DNA of 64,000 bases from an uncultured Pelagibacteraceae bacterium (GTDB lineage: Bacteria > Pseudomonadota > Alphaproteobacteria > Pelagibacterales > Pelagibacteraceae): assembly GCA_902518155.1 (NCBI GenBank), contig CABYFA010000004.1:29895-93894 (forward strand). Reading direction: 5' to 3'. A program made the translations under genes and the position numbers. The notes below the pieces were generated by a model. That model was not told where the DNA came from, ran no database searches, and saw only the letters and a program-made list of their open reading frames with translations. This document shows, one piece after another, positions 7,334 to 14,018 of the stretch. Each line of letters starts with the position of its first letter. The first letter of the stretch is position 1.

Positions 7334-8020
7334 TTATATTAAATTTGATATCTCATTAAATTTTTTTAATCTACCTAAAAACAAATTTTGATAAGTGATT
7401 AATTCAGTATCTCTTATTTTAAACTCCTGAAATAATTTATCTACTGTGCAAACTAAAATTACACAAGAAGTAATATTTGAATTATACACATTATTGTGTG
7501 CTAGAGAGTAAGCTGCGGTTTGTAATAACCAAGAGTCGATATACTCTATTTTTTTTGGCTTATTAGATTGTTTAAAATCTATTATGCTTTCTCTGCCCTC
7601 ATAAATTCCAACACAATCAGCTGTGCCAGCATATTTTTCTGGATAATGTAGAGTGCATTCAACTCCCCAAATTTCCTCTAATCTATTTTTTAAACCCTTT
7701 TCTATAATTTCTTTGGCCATTAATTTGTATTGTTCACTATCTTCAAAAAAACTTAAATTTTCTCTACCTAATAAATAGGTTTCTAAATAGTTATGCATTT
7801 TAGAACCTCTGCTGCTTGCAGCTTTTACTATTTCCTCAGATTCTTTATGTCCAGTTCTCTCTTTCCAATTTTCTAATGCCGCTCTCTCCTCATTTGATTT
7901 AGTTGCATCAAGTATTGACGTAACGCCAGGTAATCTTACTTCTCCTAATAAATACCTTCTAATTCCACTCTCCATTACTCTAGAAGATGAGGGATAATTA
8001 TATTTCTTGTTCCAAAACAT
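7334..8020 (-). CDS. MGME1/phage-type PD-(D/E)XK exonuclease
   Basis: A 228-aa PD-(D/E)XK nuclease. The core is Asp135 in GTADCVG followed by IIDFK with Asp148 and Lys150, and Gln167 in LLQTAAY. The N-terminal LPGVTSILDATK, the RG-x-K-x-H-x-x-LE helix (71-80) and the spacing are those of the MGME1-like family, known from mitochondrial genome maintenance exonuclease 1 and many phage exonucleases. Its gene is upstream of and nearly touching sbcB. I infer DNA end processing, perhaps recombination-coupled. It could be of phage origin. No helicase partner is visible. Confidence 0.75.
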   Translation of the reverse strand: MFWNKKYNYPSSSRVMESGIRRYLLGEVRLPGVTSILDATKSNEERAALENWKERTGHKESEEIVKAASSRGSKMHNYLETYLLGRENLSFFEDSEQYKLMAKEIIEKGLKNRLEEIWGVECTLHYPEKYAGTADCVGIYEGRESIIDFKQSNKPKKIEYIDSWLLQTAAYSLAHNNVYNSNITSCVILVCTVDKLFQEFKIRDTELITYQNLFLGRLKKFNEISNLI

Positions 8021-8062
8021 GTATTTTCTTATAATTTGTTTTATCTGAAAAAAAATAGTTTT

Positions 8063-8091
8063 TTGAGATGATTCGCTAGATTTATTATAAC
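8063..8091 (+). promoter_or_regulatory. sigma70-like promoter for the 43-codon ORF
   Basis: TTGAGA at 8063-8068 and TATAAC at 8086-8091 are separated by exactly 17 nt. The expected transcription start (about 6-8 nt downstream) falls at roughly 8097-8099, directly before the ATG at 8100, implying an almost leaderless message. Inferred from sequence only. Confidence 0.45.
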
Positions 8092-8099
8092 CGATTTTT

Positions 8100-8231
8100 A
8101 TGGAATTATATCTTATTTTAAAAATAATATTTGGTTTTGGTTTTCTGATAGCAATGTACGCAATTATAAGGAATTTAGATATTATTAAAATTATTCTAGT
8201 TTACTTTAAAGACAAGTTACTTGGTAAGTAA
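8100..8231 (+). CDS. putative 43-aa single-span membrane protein
   Basis: Unrecognised short ORF. The ATG at 8100 is followed by 43 codons and TAA at 8229-8231. The peptide starts MELYLILKIIFGFGFLIAMY, a hydrophobic helix of about 20 residues, and continues with an amphipathic segment ending KDKLLGK; this fits a small inner-membrane protein. A good -35/-10 pair lies so close that the transcript would be nearly leaderless; no Shine-Dalgarno is visible. Its 3' end overlaps the convergent hisG end by 15 nt. It fills most of the gap between the exonuclease operon and hisG. A chance ORF is possible in AT-rich DNA. Confidence 0.45.
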   Translation: MELYLILKIIFGFGFLIAMYAIIRNLDIIKIILVYFKDKLLGK

Positions 8232-8906
8232 TCTTATTAAACTTTTTAACCCTTTTTTTTTCTTACTTTTCTTTGAACTAAATATACAAGCTTGAGATTT
8301 TAAAATTAATCCATCATTAAGTGGGCGTAATTTATTCTGTTTCATAGTCAAACCACTGGAAACTATATCAGATATCAATGTTGCAGAGTTTACTGTTGGC
8401 ATTAATTCTGTACTTCCTAATGACCTCACACATGAAAAATTAGTAACGCCTCTTTCAAATAAAAAAGTTTTTGTCAGTGAGGGATATTTCGTACCAATGC
8501 GAATAAATTTCTTATTTTTCTTAAAATACTCCTCTGCAACTTCATCTAAATCTAATGTTGTAAAAATATCAATAAATTCCTCTCTAACTGCTAAGACCAA
8601 ATTAGCAAAACCAAAATTCAATTTTTTTTCAACTTTTATATTTTTTTGAATATTAATTTCTGACTCTTTTAAGAGATCTAATCCACTTATTGCTATATCT
8701 AAGTTTCCAGATGAGAGTTGTTCTAAAAGTTCTCTAGCATGATATAAGTATACTATTAAATTTGGTTTCCCTTTAATTTTTCCTATTAATTGTCGTTCTC
8801 CTCTTTCTGAATAAATGTGTAGTTTTTTGCTCTTTAAAAGTTTTTGACTTTCTAAAAACAAGCGTCCCTTGCTTACCAAACCAATATTTATAGTATTTTT
8901 ATTCAT
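8217..8906 (-). CDS. hisG: ATP phosphoribosyltransferase catalytic subunit (short form)
   Basis: A 229-aa short-form HisG, catalysing the first step of histidine synthesis (ATP + PRPP to phosphoribosyl-ATP). Family segments are the N-terminal SKGRL, NLDIAISGLDLL, the FGFANLVLAV strand, IGTKYPSLT, and the PRPP-binding stretch around STELMPTVNSA. The short form lacks the regulatory domain and needs HisZ, which is encoded directly upstream with an 8-nt overlap. Last gene of the tRNA-His-hisS-hisZ-hisG unit. Confidence 0.9.
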   Translation of the reverse strand: MNKNTINIGLVSKGRLFLESQKLLKSKKLHIYSERGERQLIGKIKGKPNLIVYLYHARELLEQLSSGNLDIAISGLDLLKESEINIQKNIKVEKKLNFGFANLVLAVREEFIDIFTTLDLDEVAEEYFKKNKKFIRIGTKYPSLTKTFLFERGVTNFSCVRSLGSTELMPTVNSATLISDIVSSGLTMKQNKLRPLNDGLILKSQACIFSSKKSKKKKGLKSLIRLLTK

Positions 8907-9960
8907 ATACTCCTAAATTTACCGCAGCACCTACAGCAGGTATTTTTTTTAAGCCAAGGTTTTTATGTGCCATATTGTTGTAGCGACCCCCTGCAATATA
9001 AGTCTTTGTCTTGTTTGTTAATTTTACATCAATTGAAAAATTAAATGAGTCGTAATACTCAACCTCTTTACCTCGACCATTGCTGGCTGAAAATTCATAC
9101 CTAAAATTTTTTTGACTGAAATTAGTAATTGGAAAAAAATCTTTACCAACAAATATATTCAAATTATATTTTTTAAAAAATCTATTCAATTTATCTGGAG
9201 CATCTTTTAAAGATGTTTTTATTTTGAGAAATTCTTTAATAACTTTGGCACTATACTTTCCAGTTTTTGTAATTCTTGGATTTTGAAGTTTATTTTCATA
9301 TCTAAAAATTATTTCTTTATACGACCGTCCAGCAATCATCTTATTAGGATTATCCTTTTTCATTTTAAGATAAATTTTATGATCAGCAGAAACAACAAAG
9401 GGATCAATATCTAAATTACTTTCTAATCTTTTTAGGAGTTCTGAAAAATACTTTTCGTTCCAGTAAAATTTGATGAGACGATTTTGCCACCGAGTAACAA
9501 TTGGAAGTTTTCTAATTAAAAGCTCAAATAATTTAAAATTTCCAATTTTTATAGTTGCTCTATTAAATCCTGAAATTTTCAACATTTTTATTGAAGTATC
9601 AATTATTTCTTTGTCATCTTTATTTTCATCTTTGGATGAAAAAATCTCTATTCCTATTTGGTCAATAACTGTTTTTTTATTGTTATAAGACTTTCTAAAA
9701 GCGTTTCCTGAGTAAAAAATTTTTTCTTTTTTATCTGAGTCTTTTTTTGCATAATGCAAAATTGCTGAAAGACTCAGATCGGGATTTAAAGCAAATTCTT
9801 TACCTTTAGAATTATTGAAAGAAAACAAATATTTTCTAAAATTTTCACCTGATCTTTGAAGAATATGATTGGCTTCTATCACCGGAGGTAATTCAATAAA
9901 CTTAAATCCTCTAGACTTAATAGCTTTAAGGATTTTATTAGATAAACTTTTGGATTTCAT
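8899..9960 (-). CDS. hisZ: ATP phosphoribosyltransferase regulatory subunit
   Basis: A 353-aa class II aminoacyl-tRNA-synthetase paralogue that forms a hetero-octamer with short-form HisG and provides histidine feedback inhibition. Visible family features include FIELPPVIEA near the N-terminus, NPDLSLSAILHYAK, and a C-terminal AGGRYNNM in place of the HisS active-site region. It overlaps hisG by 8 nt and the hisS 3' end by 23 nt, so the three are translated as a coupled unit. It is distinguished from HisS by the missing motif 2 arginine region and the shorter length. Confidence 0.88.
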   Translation of the reverse strand: MKSKSLSNKILKAIKSRGFKFIELPPVIEANHILQRSGENFRKYLFSFNNSKGKEFALNPDLSLSAILHYAKKDSDKKEKIFYSGNAFRKSYNNKKTVIDQIGIEIFSSKDENKDDKEIIDTSIKMLKISGFNRATIKIGNFKLFELLIRKLPIVTRWQNRLIKFYWNEKYFSELLKRLESNLDIDPFVVSADHKIYLKMKKDNPNKMIAGRSYKEIIFRYENKLQNPRITKTGKYSAKVIKEFLKIKTSLKDAPDKLNRFFKKYNLNIFVGKDFFPITNFSQKNFRYEFSASNGRGKEVEYYDSFNFSIDVKLTNKTKTYIAGGRYNNMAHKNLGLKKIPAVGAAVNLGVYE

Positions 9961-11344
9961 TTACTAATTTTTCTTTGGTGGTTGTAAATTCATTCTTATC
10001 CTTTTCTCCTTGGATAACTTTAAATTTGATTAAATCTTTTTCAATTTCATCTTGCCCTATAATCACTGCTACTGGACTAAAATTTTTATCACAATACTGA
10101 AACTGTTTTGATAATTTTAAATTATTGCCTGGATAAATCTCGCTATTAATATTTTTATTCCTAAGAATTTTTAAAACTTCATAATACTGGGGATAAAAAT
10201 TTTCATCTAAAACCAAAATAACCACTGGCTTTTGAATTTCATTAAATATTTTATCTTTAAATTGATCAGCAATAAAAGCTACTCGATCAACTCCAATAGA
10301 TGCGCCTGAGCCATCTAAATCTACTCCAAATCTAGAGGTTAGTTTAGAGTATCTGCCACCACTTGCGCAACTGATACCCCCCATATCTATTATTTTTCCT
10401 TTATTATCTTTCAATTGTAAATTTTGTATATTTGTTTCAACTGCGAAGGAACTGTAGTAGGAAAGTCCTCTCTGAATATCCATTGATAATTCAATAAAAT
10501 TAAGAAAGTCCCCATAAGATGCCTGATCTAAAAGTTTAGAAAGTTCATCAATACCCTCTATAGATAGAGGATTTTTCAAAAGTGACTTTAACTCTTTTAA
10601 ATTATTTATTTTTAAAAAATTTATAATTTCATCAATTTGCCCCTCTGAAAGTCCACATCCTTTAGTAAAGGCCCCTGAACTATCGGTGCGTCCTTTGCCT
10701 AATAAATCTTTTACTGATTTTAACCCTAGTCTTGATTTTTTATCTATTGATCTTGAGATTTGTTGGATTTTTTTAGGATCGCTAATTTTAAGATTATTAC
10801 TAATTAAGCCCTGAATAATTTTCAAATTTGTTATACCAATTTTGAATTGATTTTTTTTAAAACCAATTTGAGTAAAAATATCTACGATTAAATTACAAAT
10901 TTCAGCATCAACTTGTGGCTGATTTGAATTACCTAAAATATCAAAATCTGCTTGGAAAAATTCTCTCAATCGCATATTTGGGCTTGGCTTTTCTTGTCTC
11001 CATACATTTCCCATTCTGTAGTTCTTAAAAGTACCTGGCAAATCTCTATAATTAGAAGCTACATATCGAGTCATTTGTGATGTCAAATCATATCGAAGCA
11101 TCAACGACTCTTTTTCATTTTCAAATAAGAATACATCGCTCATCTGATTAGATTGATCTTCAGATAAATATGATCCAATTTGAGAGGATATTTCCAAAGA
11201 TGGCTGACTAATCTCTTGATAACCATATTTTTGATAATTATCCTCAATAATTTGAATAATTCTTTTTTTTGTGTAAAGAAAATCGCCACTTAAGTCTCTA
11301 AAACCTGGACCTATAGTTGGTTTAATTTTTTTTCTATCACTCAT
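9938..11344 (-). CDS. hisS: histidyl-tRNA synthetase
   Basis: A 468-aa class II synthetase charging tRNA-His. Motif 2 appears as FKNYRMGNVWRQEKPS, followed by LREFFQADFDI, and the histidine-binding region includes SGGRYS with GVDRVAF near the C-terminus of the core. The start was set at the ATG at 11344 (MSDRKKIKPT) because a longer frame to 11428 would run through the tRNA-His gene; GGAGG lies 10 nt upstream of this ATG. Alphaproteobacterial HisRS differs from the standard enzyme in recognising tRNA-His that has A73 and no G-1, and the adjacent tRNA has exactly these features. Confidence 0.92.
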   Translation of the reverse strand: MSDRKKIKPTIGPGFRDLSGDFLYTKKRIIQIIEDNYQKYGYQEISQPSLEISSQIGSYLSEDQSNQMSDVFLFENEKESLMLRYDLTSQMTRYVASNYRDLPGTFKNYRMGNVWRQEKPSPNMRLREFFQADFDILGNSNQPQVDAEICNLIVDIFTQIGFKKNQFKIGITNLKIIQGLISNNLKISDPKKIQQISRSIDKKSRLGLKSVKDLLGKGRTDSSGAFTKGCGLSEGQIDEIINFLKINNLKELKSLLKNPLSIEGIDELSKLLDQASYGDFLNFIELSMDIQRGLSYYSSFAVETNIQNLQLKDNKGKIIDMGGISCASGGRYSKLTSRFGVDLDGSGASIGVDRVAFIADQFKDKIFNEIQKPVVILVLDENFYPQYYEVLKILRNKNINSEIYPGNNLKLSKQFQYCDKNFSPVAVIIGQDEIEKDLIKFKVIQGEKDKNEFTTTKEKLVNEIQKFI

Positions 11345-11348
11345 TTTT

Positions 11349-11366
11349 AACGTCCTCCAAGACGTT
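11349..11366 (-). promoter_or_regulatory. hairpin presenting the hisS Shine-Dalgarno
   Basis: Directly after the tRNA-His CCA, the minus strand reads AACGTC-TTGGAG-GACGTT, a 6-bp perfect stem with a 6-nt loop. The GGAGG ribosome-binding site of hisS runs from the loop into the 3' arm, and the ATG follows 5 nt after the stem. The structure could affect tRNA 3' processing, hisS translation, or both. The structure is seen directly; the regulatory role is inferred. Confidence 0.4.
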
Positions 11367-11367
11367 G

Positions 11368-11442
11368 TGGTACCGCCTCTTGGAATTGAACCAAGATTGA
11401 GAGTTCCACAAACTCCAGAATTAACCATTATTCGAAGGCGGC
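11368..11442 (-). tRNA. tRNA-His (GTG)
   Basis: A 75-nt cloverleaf on the minus strand. Acceptor stem GCCGCCT pairs with AGGCGGT, D-stem GAAT/ATTC, anticodon stem GGAGT/ACTCT with loop TTGTGGA (anticodon GTG at 11407-11409), and T-arm stem around GGTTCAATTCC. CCA is encoded. The discriminator is A73 and the base before the acceptor stem is T, so the canonical G-1 and C73 are both absent, as known for alphaproteobacterial tRNA-His. It lies 23 nt upstream of the hisS start codon on the same strand. Confidence 0.93.
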
Positions 11443-11500
11443 ATCCTTTATTATTTTATATTATTTTATGTGGATTTAAAATTATTTTTATATGATCAAT

Positions 11501-11516
11501 GCAAGCTTTAGCTTGC
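11501..11516. repeat. short inverted repeat GCAAGC-TTTA-GCTTGC
   Basis: A perfect 6-bp inverted repeat with a 4-nt loop that overlaps the stop codon of the 33-codon ORF and lies about 60 nt upstream of tRNA-His. It has no strong T-run on either side, so a terminator role is doubtful. The rest of 11443-11648 holds no gene I can support beyond the 33-codon ORF. Confidence 0.4.
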
Positions 11517-11609
11517 GTGGAAGTGAGTGTGCGCAACTCTAGTAGTTCCTTTAAGAGCTTTTCTTAAAGTACTTTTTATTACTAATTTGTTTAACTCAAA
11601 TTTTCTCAT
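11508..11609 (-). CDS. putative 33-aa basic peptide
   Basis: Unrecognised short ORF between cspA and tRNA-His. The ATG at 11609 opens 33 codons, beginning MRKFELNKLVIKSTLRKALK and ending THFHAS before TAA. The peptide is lysine- and arginine-rich at the front and carries two histidines at the end. There is no clear Shine-Dalgarno. It follows the cspA terminator and its stop codon sits in a small inverted repeat. It may be a chance ORF; conservation in relatives would decide. Confidence 0.3.
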   Translation of the reverse strand: MRKFELNKLVIKSTLRKALKGTTRVAHTHFHAS

Positions 11610-11648
11610 TGAATGCTTTTTAGACAAAAAAAATGATAATGCAACCCC

Positions 11649-11690
11649 AAAAAAAAAGGACGTATATCGACTAATAGATATATCGCCCTT
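11649..11690 (-). terminator. rho-independent terminator of cspA
   Basis: Read on the minus strand just after the cspA stop, GGGCG-ATAT pairs with ATAT-(A)-CGUCC (one G-U pair and one bulged A), giving a 9-bp stem around a 12-nt AT-rich loop, followed by seven or more U residues. Position and U-tract fit intrinsic termination of cspA. Confidence 0.7.
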
Positions 11691-11707
11691 TTAATGATTT
11701 TAGAAAA

Positions 11708-11920
11708 TTAGTCTAATTTTTTTAAATTTACAGCCGCTGGACCTTTGGGACCATCTTCAAGGGTAAATTCTACTTTATCACCTTCATTAAGATATCTCAT
11801 TCCTGCAGCTTTAACAGCACTGGCATGAACGAAAGCATCTTTTTCTTTGTCTTCCCTTTCAATGAAACCAAAACCCTTCTTACCGTTAAACCATTTCACG
11901 GTTCCTTTTAATGTACTCAT
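11708..11920 (-). CDS. cspA: cold shock protein
   Basis: A 70-aa single cold-shock domain that binds single-stranded RNA and DNA and acts as an RNA chaperone. RNP1 reads KGFGFIE (residues 15-21) and RNP2 is DAFVHAS. Length and the C-terminal GPAAVNL are typical of the CspA/E group. A -35/-10 pair is seen upstream and a terminator downstream, so the gene is probably transcribed alone. AAAGGAC precedes the ATG as ribosome-binding site. Confidence 0.93.
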   Translation of the reverse strand: MSTLKGTVKWFNGKKGFGFIEREDKEKDAFVHASAVKAAGMRYLNEGDKVEFTLEDGPKGPAAVNLKKLD

Positions 11921-11954
11921 TTATTTTTTTGTCCTTTTATTATTTATTATCCAT

Positions 11955-11983
11955 AAGTTAGATATCTTTTAAATTAATTTCAA
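11955..11983 (-). promoter_or_regulatory. probable cspA promoter
   Basis: On the minus strand TTGAAA (11983-11978) and TAACTT (11960-11955) are spaced by 17 nt, about 35 nt upstream of the cspA ATG. A 5' leader of about 25-30 nt would result, shorter than the long cold-shock leader of E. coli cspA. Inferred from consensus only. Confidence 0.45.
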
Positions 11984-11993
11984 GATGTTTTGG

Positions 11994-12068
11994 TGGTGCC
12001 TCGGGAAGGATTCGCACCTCCGACACAAGCCTTTTCAGGGCTCTGCTCTACTCCTGAGCTACCGAGGC
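11994..12068 (-). tRNA. tRNA-Phe (GAA)
   Basis: A 75-nt cloverleaf on the minus strand. Acceptor stem GCCTCGG/CCGAGGC, D-stem GCTC/GAGC, anticodon stem GAGCC/GGCTT with loop CTGAAAA (anticodon GAA at 12034-12036), T-stem GGAGG/CTTCC, discriminator A and encoded CCA (followed by a second CCA). Its 5' end is only 6 nt after the infA stop, so it is probably cut from the hisD-infA transcript. Confidence 0.95.
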
Positions 12069-12074
12069 AAAAGG

Positions 12075-12337
12075 TCAACCCCTAAAGATTATTCTGCCTT
12101 TTGTAAGGTCATATGGTGTCATCTCTACTGTCACATTATCACCTTGTAATACTCTAATTCTATTTTTTCTGTTTGTGAGACTAGTCCCCAACTAATTAAA
12201 GTTGGGGACTAGCCCCGTAATTTCCCTGCAGTATGGGCAGTTACCGTATGCCCATTTTCTAATTTAACCCTAAACATTGCATTTGGAAGCAAATCCATTA
12301 CGACCCCTTTAAATTGTAGTAGATCTTGTTTTGTCAA
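12075..12337 (-). pseudogene. infA: translation initiation factor IF-1 gene interrupted by a 47-nt hairpin insert
   Basis: The frame starts with TTG at 12337, with AGGAG upstream inside the end of hisD, and encodes 41 residues of IF-1 ([12 protein letters not shown]... ending AHTAGKLR), then Gly and a TAG stop. The second half, [20 protein letters not shown] to the end RIIFRG, resumes at 12167 in a shifted frame and stops at 12075. The two halves together give exactly 71 residues, the normal IF-1 length, with no residue lost. Between them lie 47 nt dominated by a perfect inverted repeat. IF-1 is a small OB-fold factor of the 30S A-site and usually essential. The gene may be bypassed, processed, split, replaced by another copy, or affected by an assembly error. 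It is coded here as pseudogene only because the plain reading frame is broken. Confidence 0.85.
12168..12214 (-). repeat. 47-nt palindromic insert within infA
   Basis: The insert lies after the CGG codon for Arg41 of IF-1 and before AAA AAT. Its core on the minus strand is CTAGTCCCCAACT, a 6-nt TTAATT loop and AGTTGGGGACTAG (12181-12212), a perfect 13-bp stem that extends to about 17 bp through GGGG against TCTC (12213-12216 with 12177-12180) using two G-U pairs. The stop codon that ends the first half of infA is in the 5' arm. It is much more GC-rich than its surroundings. I found no second copy in this window and no obvious target duplication. Confidence 0.85.
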
Positions 12338-12339
12338 AA

Positions 12340-13629
12340 TTATTTTCTCCTAATTCTTTTTTTTACAGATTGAGCATGACCTGCAAGCCCTTCGTAATTT
12401 GCAAGAGTTATAACTGATGGCCCAAGACTTTCAATACCCTTTTTTGATAAGTTTATGTAAGAAATTCTTTTATAAAATTCGTTAACACTTATACCACTAG
12501 AATATTTTGCTGAGCCATTAGTTGGCAATATATGATTTGATCCAATGTTATAATCTGTCATTGCCATAACAGCATATTTTCCTAAGCATATTGAACCAGA
12601 ATTTTTAATTTTTGGTATAAAAGATTCATAGTTTTTTACGTTCAATTCTAAGTGTTCAGGTGCAATTTTATTTACGATATTAATTATTTTACTATCGTTT
12701 GCTACATACATTAAAATTCCATTTCTCTTTAAACTTTTTTTTGCCACAGATTCTCTTGGAATACTTTTTAATTGCTTTGAAATTTCCATTTGAACTTTAT
12801 TAATTAGTTTTTTGTCTTTTGAAATCAATATACATTGTGCTTGAGGATCATGTTCTGCTTGACCGATTAAATCACTTGCAACCCATTCAGGATTTGAGAA
12901 TTTATCACACACAATAGTTATTTCAGAAGGTCCTGCAGTCATACTTTCGATACCAACATCTCCAAAAACTTCCTTTTTTGCAGCTGCTACATATGAATTC
13001 CCAGGTCCAACTATTTTATCAACTCTTTTAATTTTTTTAGTTCCATAAGAAACAGCTGCTACAGCAGATGGACCGCCAATAGAGTAAATTTCTTTAATTT
13101 TACATTTTCTTGCTGCATATAAAACAGCCGGATTTTGGTTTCCCCTAAAACCTGGGTTTATCATTACAATTCTTTTAACTCCCGCAACAATTGCTGGTAT
13201 AGCATTCATAAGCACACTTGATGGATAAGATACAAGTGAACCAGGAACATAAATTGCCACAGACTCTAATGGTAAATATTTATATTCAAGTTTGTTTTTA
13301 AATTTATCCGTATAAGAAATATTCTTAAATTTTTGCAAAGAATGAAATTTGTAAATTCGATTATAGGCTGTGTCGATCGCTTTTTTGACCTTAGGATTTA
13401 AAGACTTTATTAACTTAGAAATTTTTAAAGCACTAGGAATGATTGTAGAATTTTGATTAAATTTCTTTTCATATTTAATCAATGCTTTATCACCATTTTT
13501 TTTTACGTCATTGATAATATTAGTTACAGAGACTTTGTCAGATTTAATGCTTTTTCTCCTCTTAAAAAGTAAATAATCCAAATTTTTATCGAAATTTTTA
13601 GTTTTGCTATTTAATATTTTCATAATCAT
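12340..13629 (-). CDS. hisD: histidinol dehydrogenase
   Basis: A 429-aa zinc enzyme that oxidises histidinol to histidine in two NAD+-dependent steps. Typical segments are [16 protein letters not shown], the [10 protein letters not shown] zinc and substrate region and APEHLEL. The start overlaps the DUF2948 gene stop by 4 nt (ATGA); an ATG two codons later is an alternative. It is followed by infA (stop to TTG start 2 nt apart), as in other alphaproteobacteria. Its partners hisG-hisZ are in a separate unit 3 kb away. Confidence 0.95.
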   Translation of the reverse strand: MIMKILNSKTKNFDKNLDYLLFKRRKSIKSDKVSVTNIINDVKKNGDKALIKYEKKFNQNSTIIPSALKISKLIKSLNPKVKKAIDTAYNRIYKFHSLQKFKNISYTDKFKNKLEYKYLPLESVAIYVPGSLVSYPSSVLMNAIPAIVAGVKRIVMINPGFRGNQNPAVLYAARKCKIKEIYSIGGPSAVAAVSYGTKKIKRVDKIVGPGNSYVAAAKKEVFGDVGIESMTAGPSEITIVCDKFSNPEWVASDLIGQAEHDPQAQCILISKDKKLINKVQMEISKQLKSIPRESVAKKSLKRNGILMYVANDSKIINIVNKIAPEHLELNVKNYESFIPKIKNSGSICLGKYAVMAMTDYNIGSNHILPTNGSAKYSSGISVNEFYKRISYINLSKKGIESLGPSVITLANYEGLAGHAQSVKKRIRRK

Positions 13630-14018
13630 TTTATTTCGTTTTGATCCTCAAGCCGCGCCTCAATAGTTTCTGTTGTTAAAGCTATGTGTGCATTATTATT
13701 AAAGATAAGATTTATTTCATAATCATCATTATTTTTCAAATAATCAATTCCAATTAATTCTAAAACTAAATCTTTGTTTGATTGATTGATATTTTTTGAT
13801 CTTACTTTATCAACAAAATCAAATCGACAGATACTATTGATTTTCTTACCCTCTTGATCAGTTTCAATTTTAGTTCTTTCAATTGATAAGAAAAAAACCT
13901 TATTAGATGCCAGATACTTTATATCTGTCACTTTAACTTTTGCGCCAGAACTACAAGCAGAAATCATTTGTAGCCCCTCTTGATCACTCGCAATTATTTT
14001 TGCTAAATATTTACTCAT
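13626..14018 (-). CDS. DUF2948 family protein
   Basis: A 130-aa protein of unknown function. Its slot between murA and hisD and the N-terminal LAKIIASDQEGLQMISAC match the alphaproteobacterial DUF2948 family. No signal peptide, membrane segment or catalytic motif is visible; the sequence looks like a small soluble beta-rich protein. It overlaps hisD by 4 nt and its start codon touches the murA stop (1-nt overlap), so it is translated as part of the murA-hisD operon. Confidence 0.75.
   Translation of the reverse strand: MSKYLAKIIASDQEGLQMISACSSGAKVKVTDIKYLASNKVFFLSIERTKIETDQEGKKINSICRFDFVDKVRSKNINQSNKDLVLELIGIDYLKNNDDYEINLIFNNNAHIALTTETIEARLEDQNEIK

Noticed and set aside
11345..11428. 28-codon N-terminal extension of hisS
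   Set aside because: It is a translation of the tRNA-His gene and spacer; the ATG at 11344 has a Shine-Dalgarno and matches the HisRS N-terminus.
12075..12337. Explaining the infA break as a one- or two-base sequencing error or a programmed frameshift
   Set aside because: The disruption is a 47-nt insert with stops in the relevant frames; no single slip reconnects the two halves.
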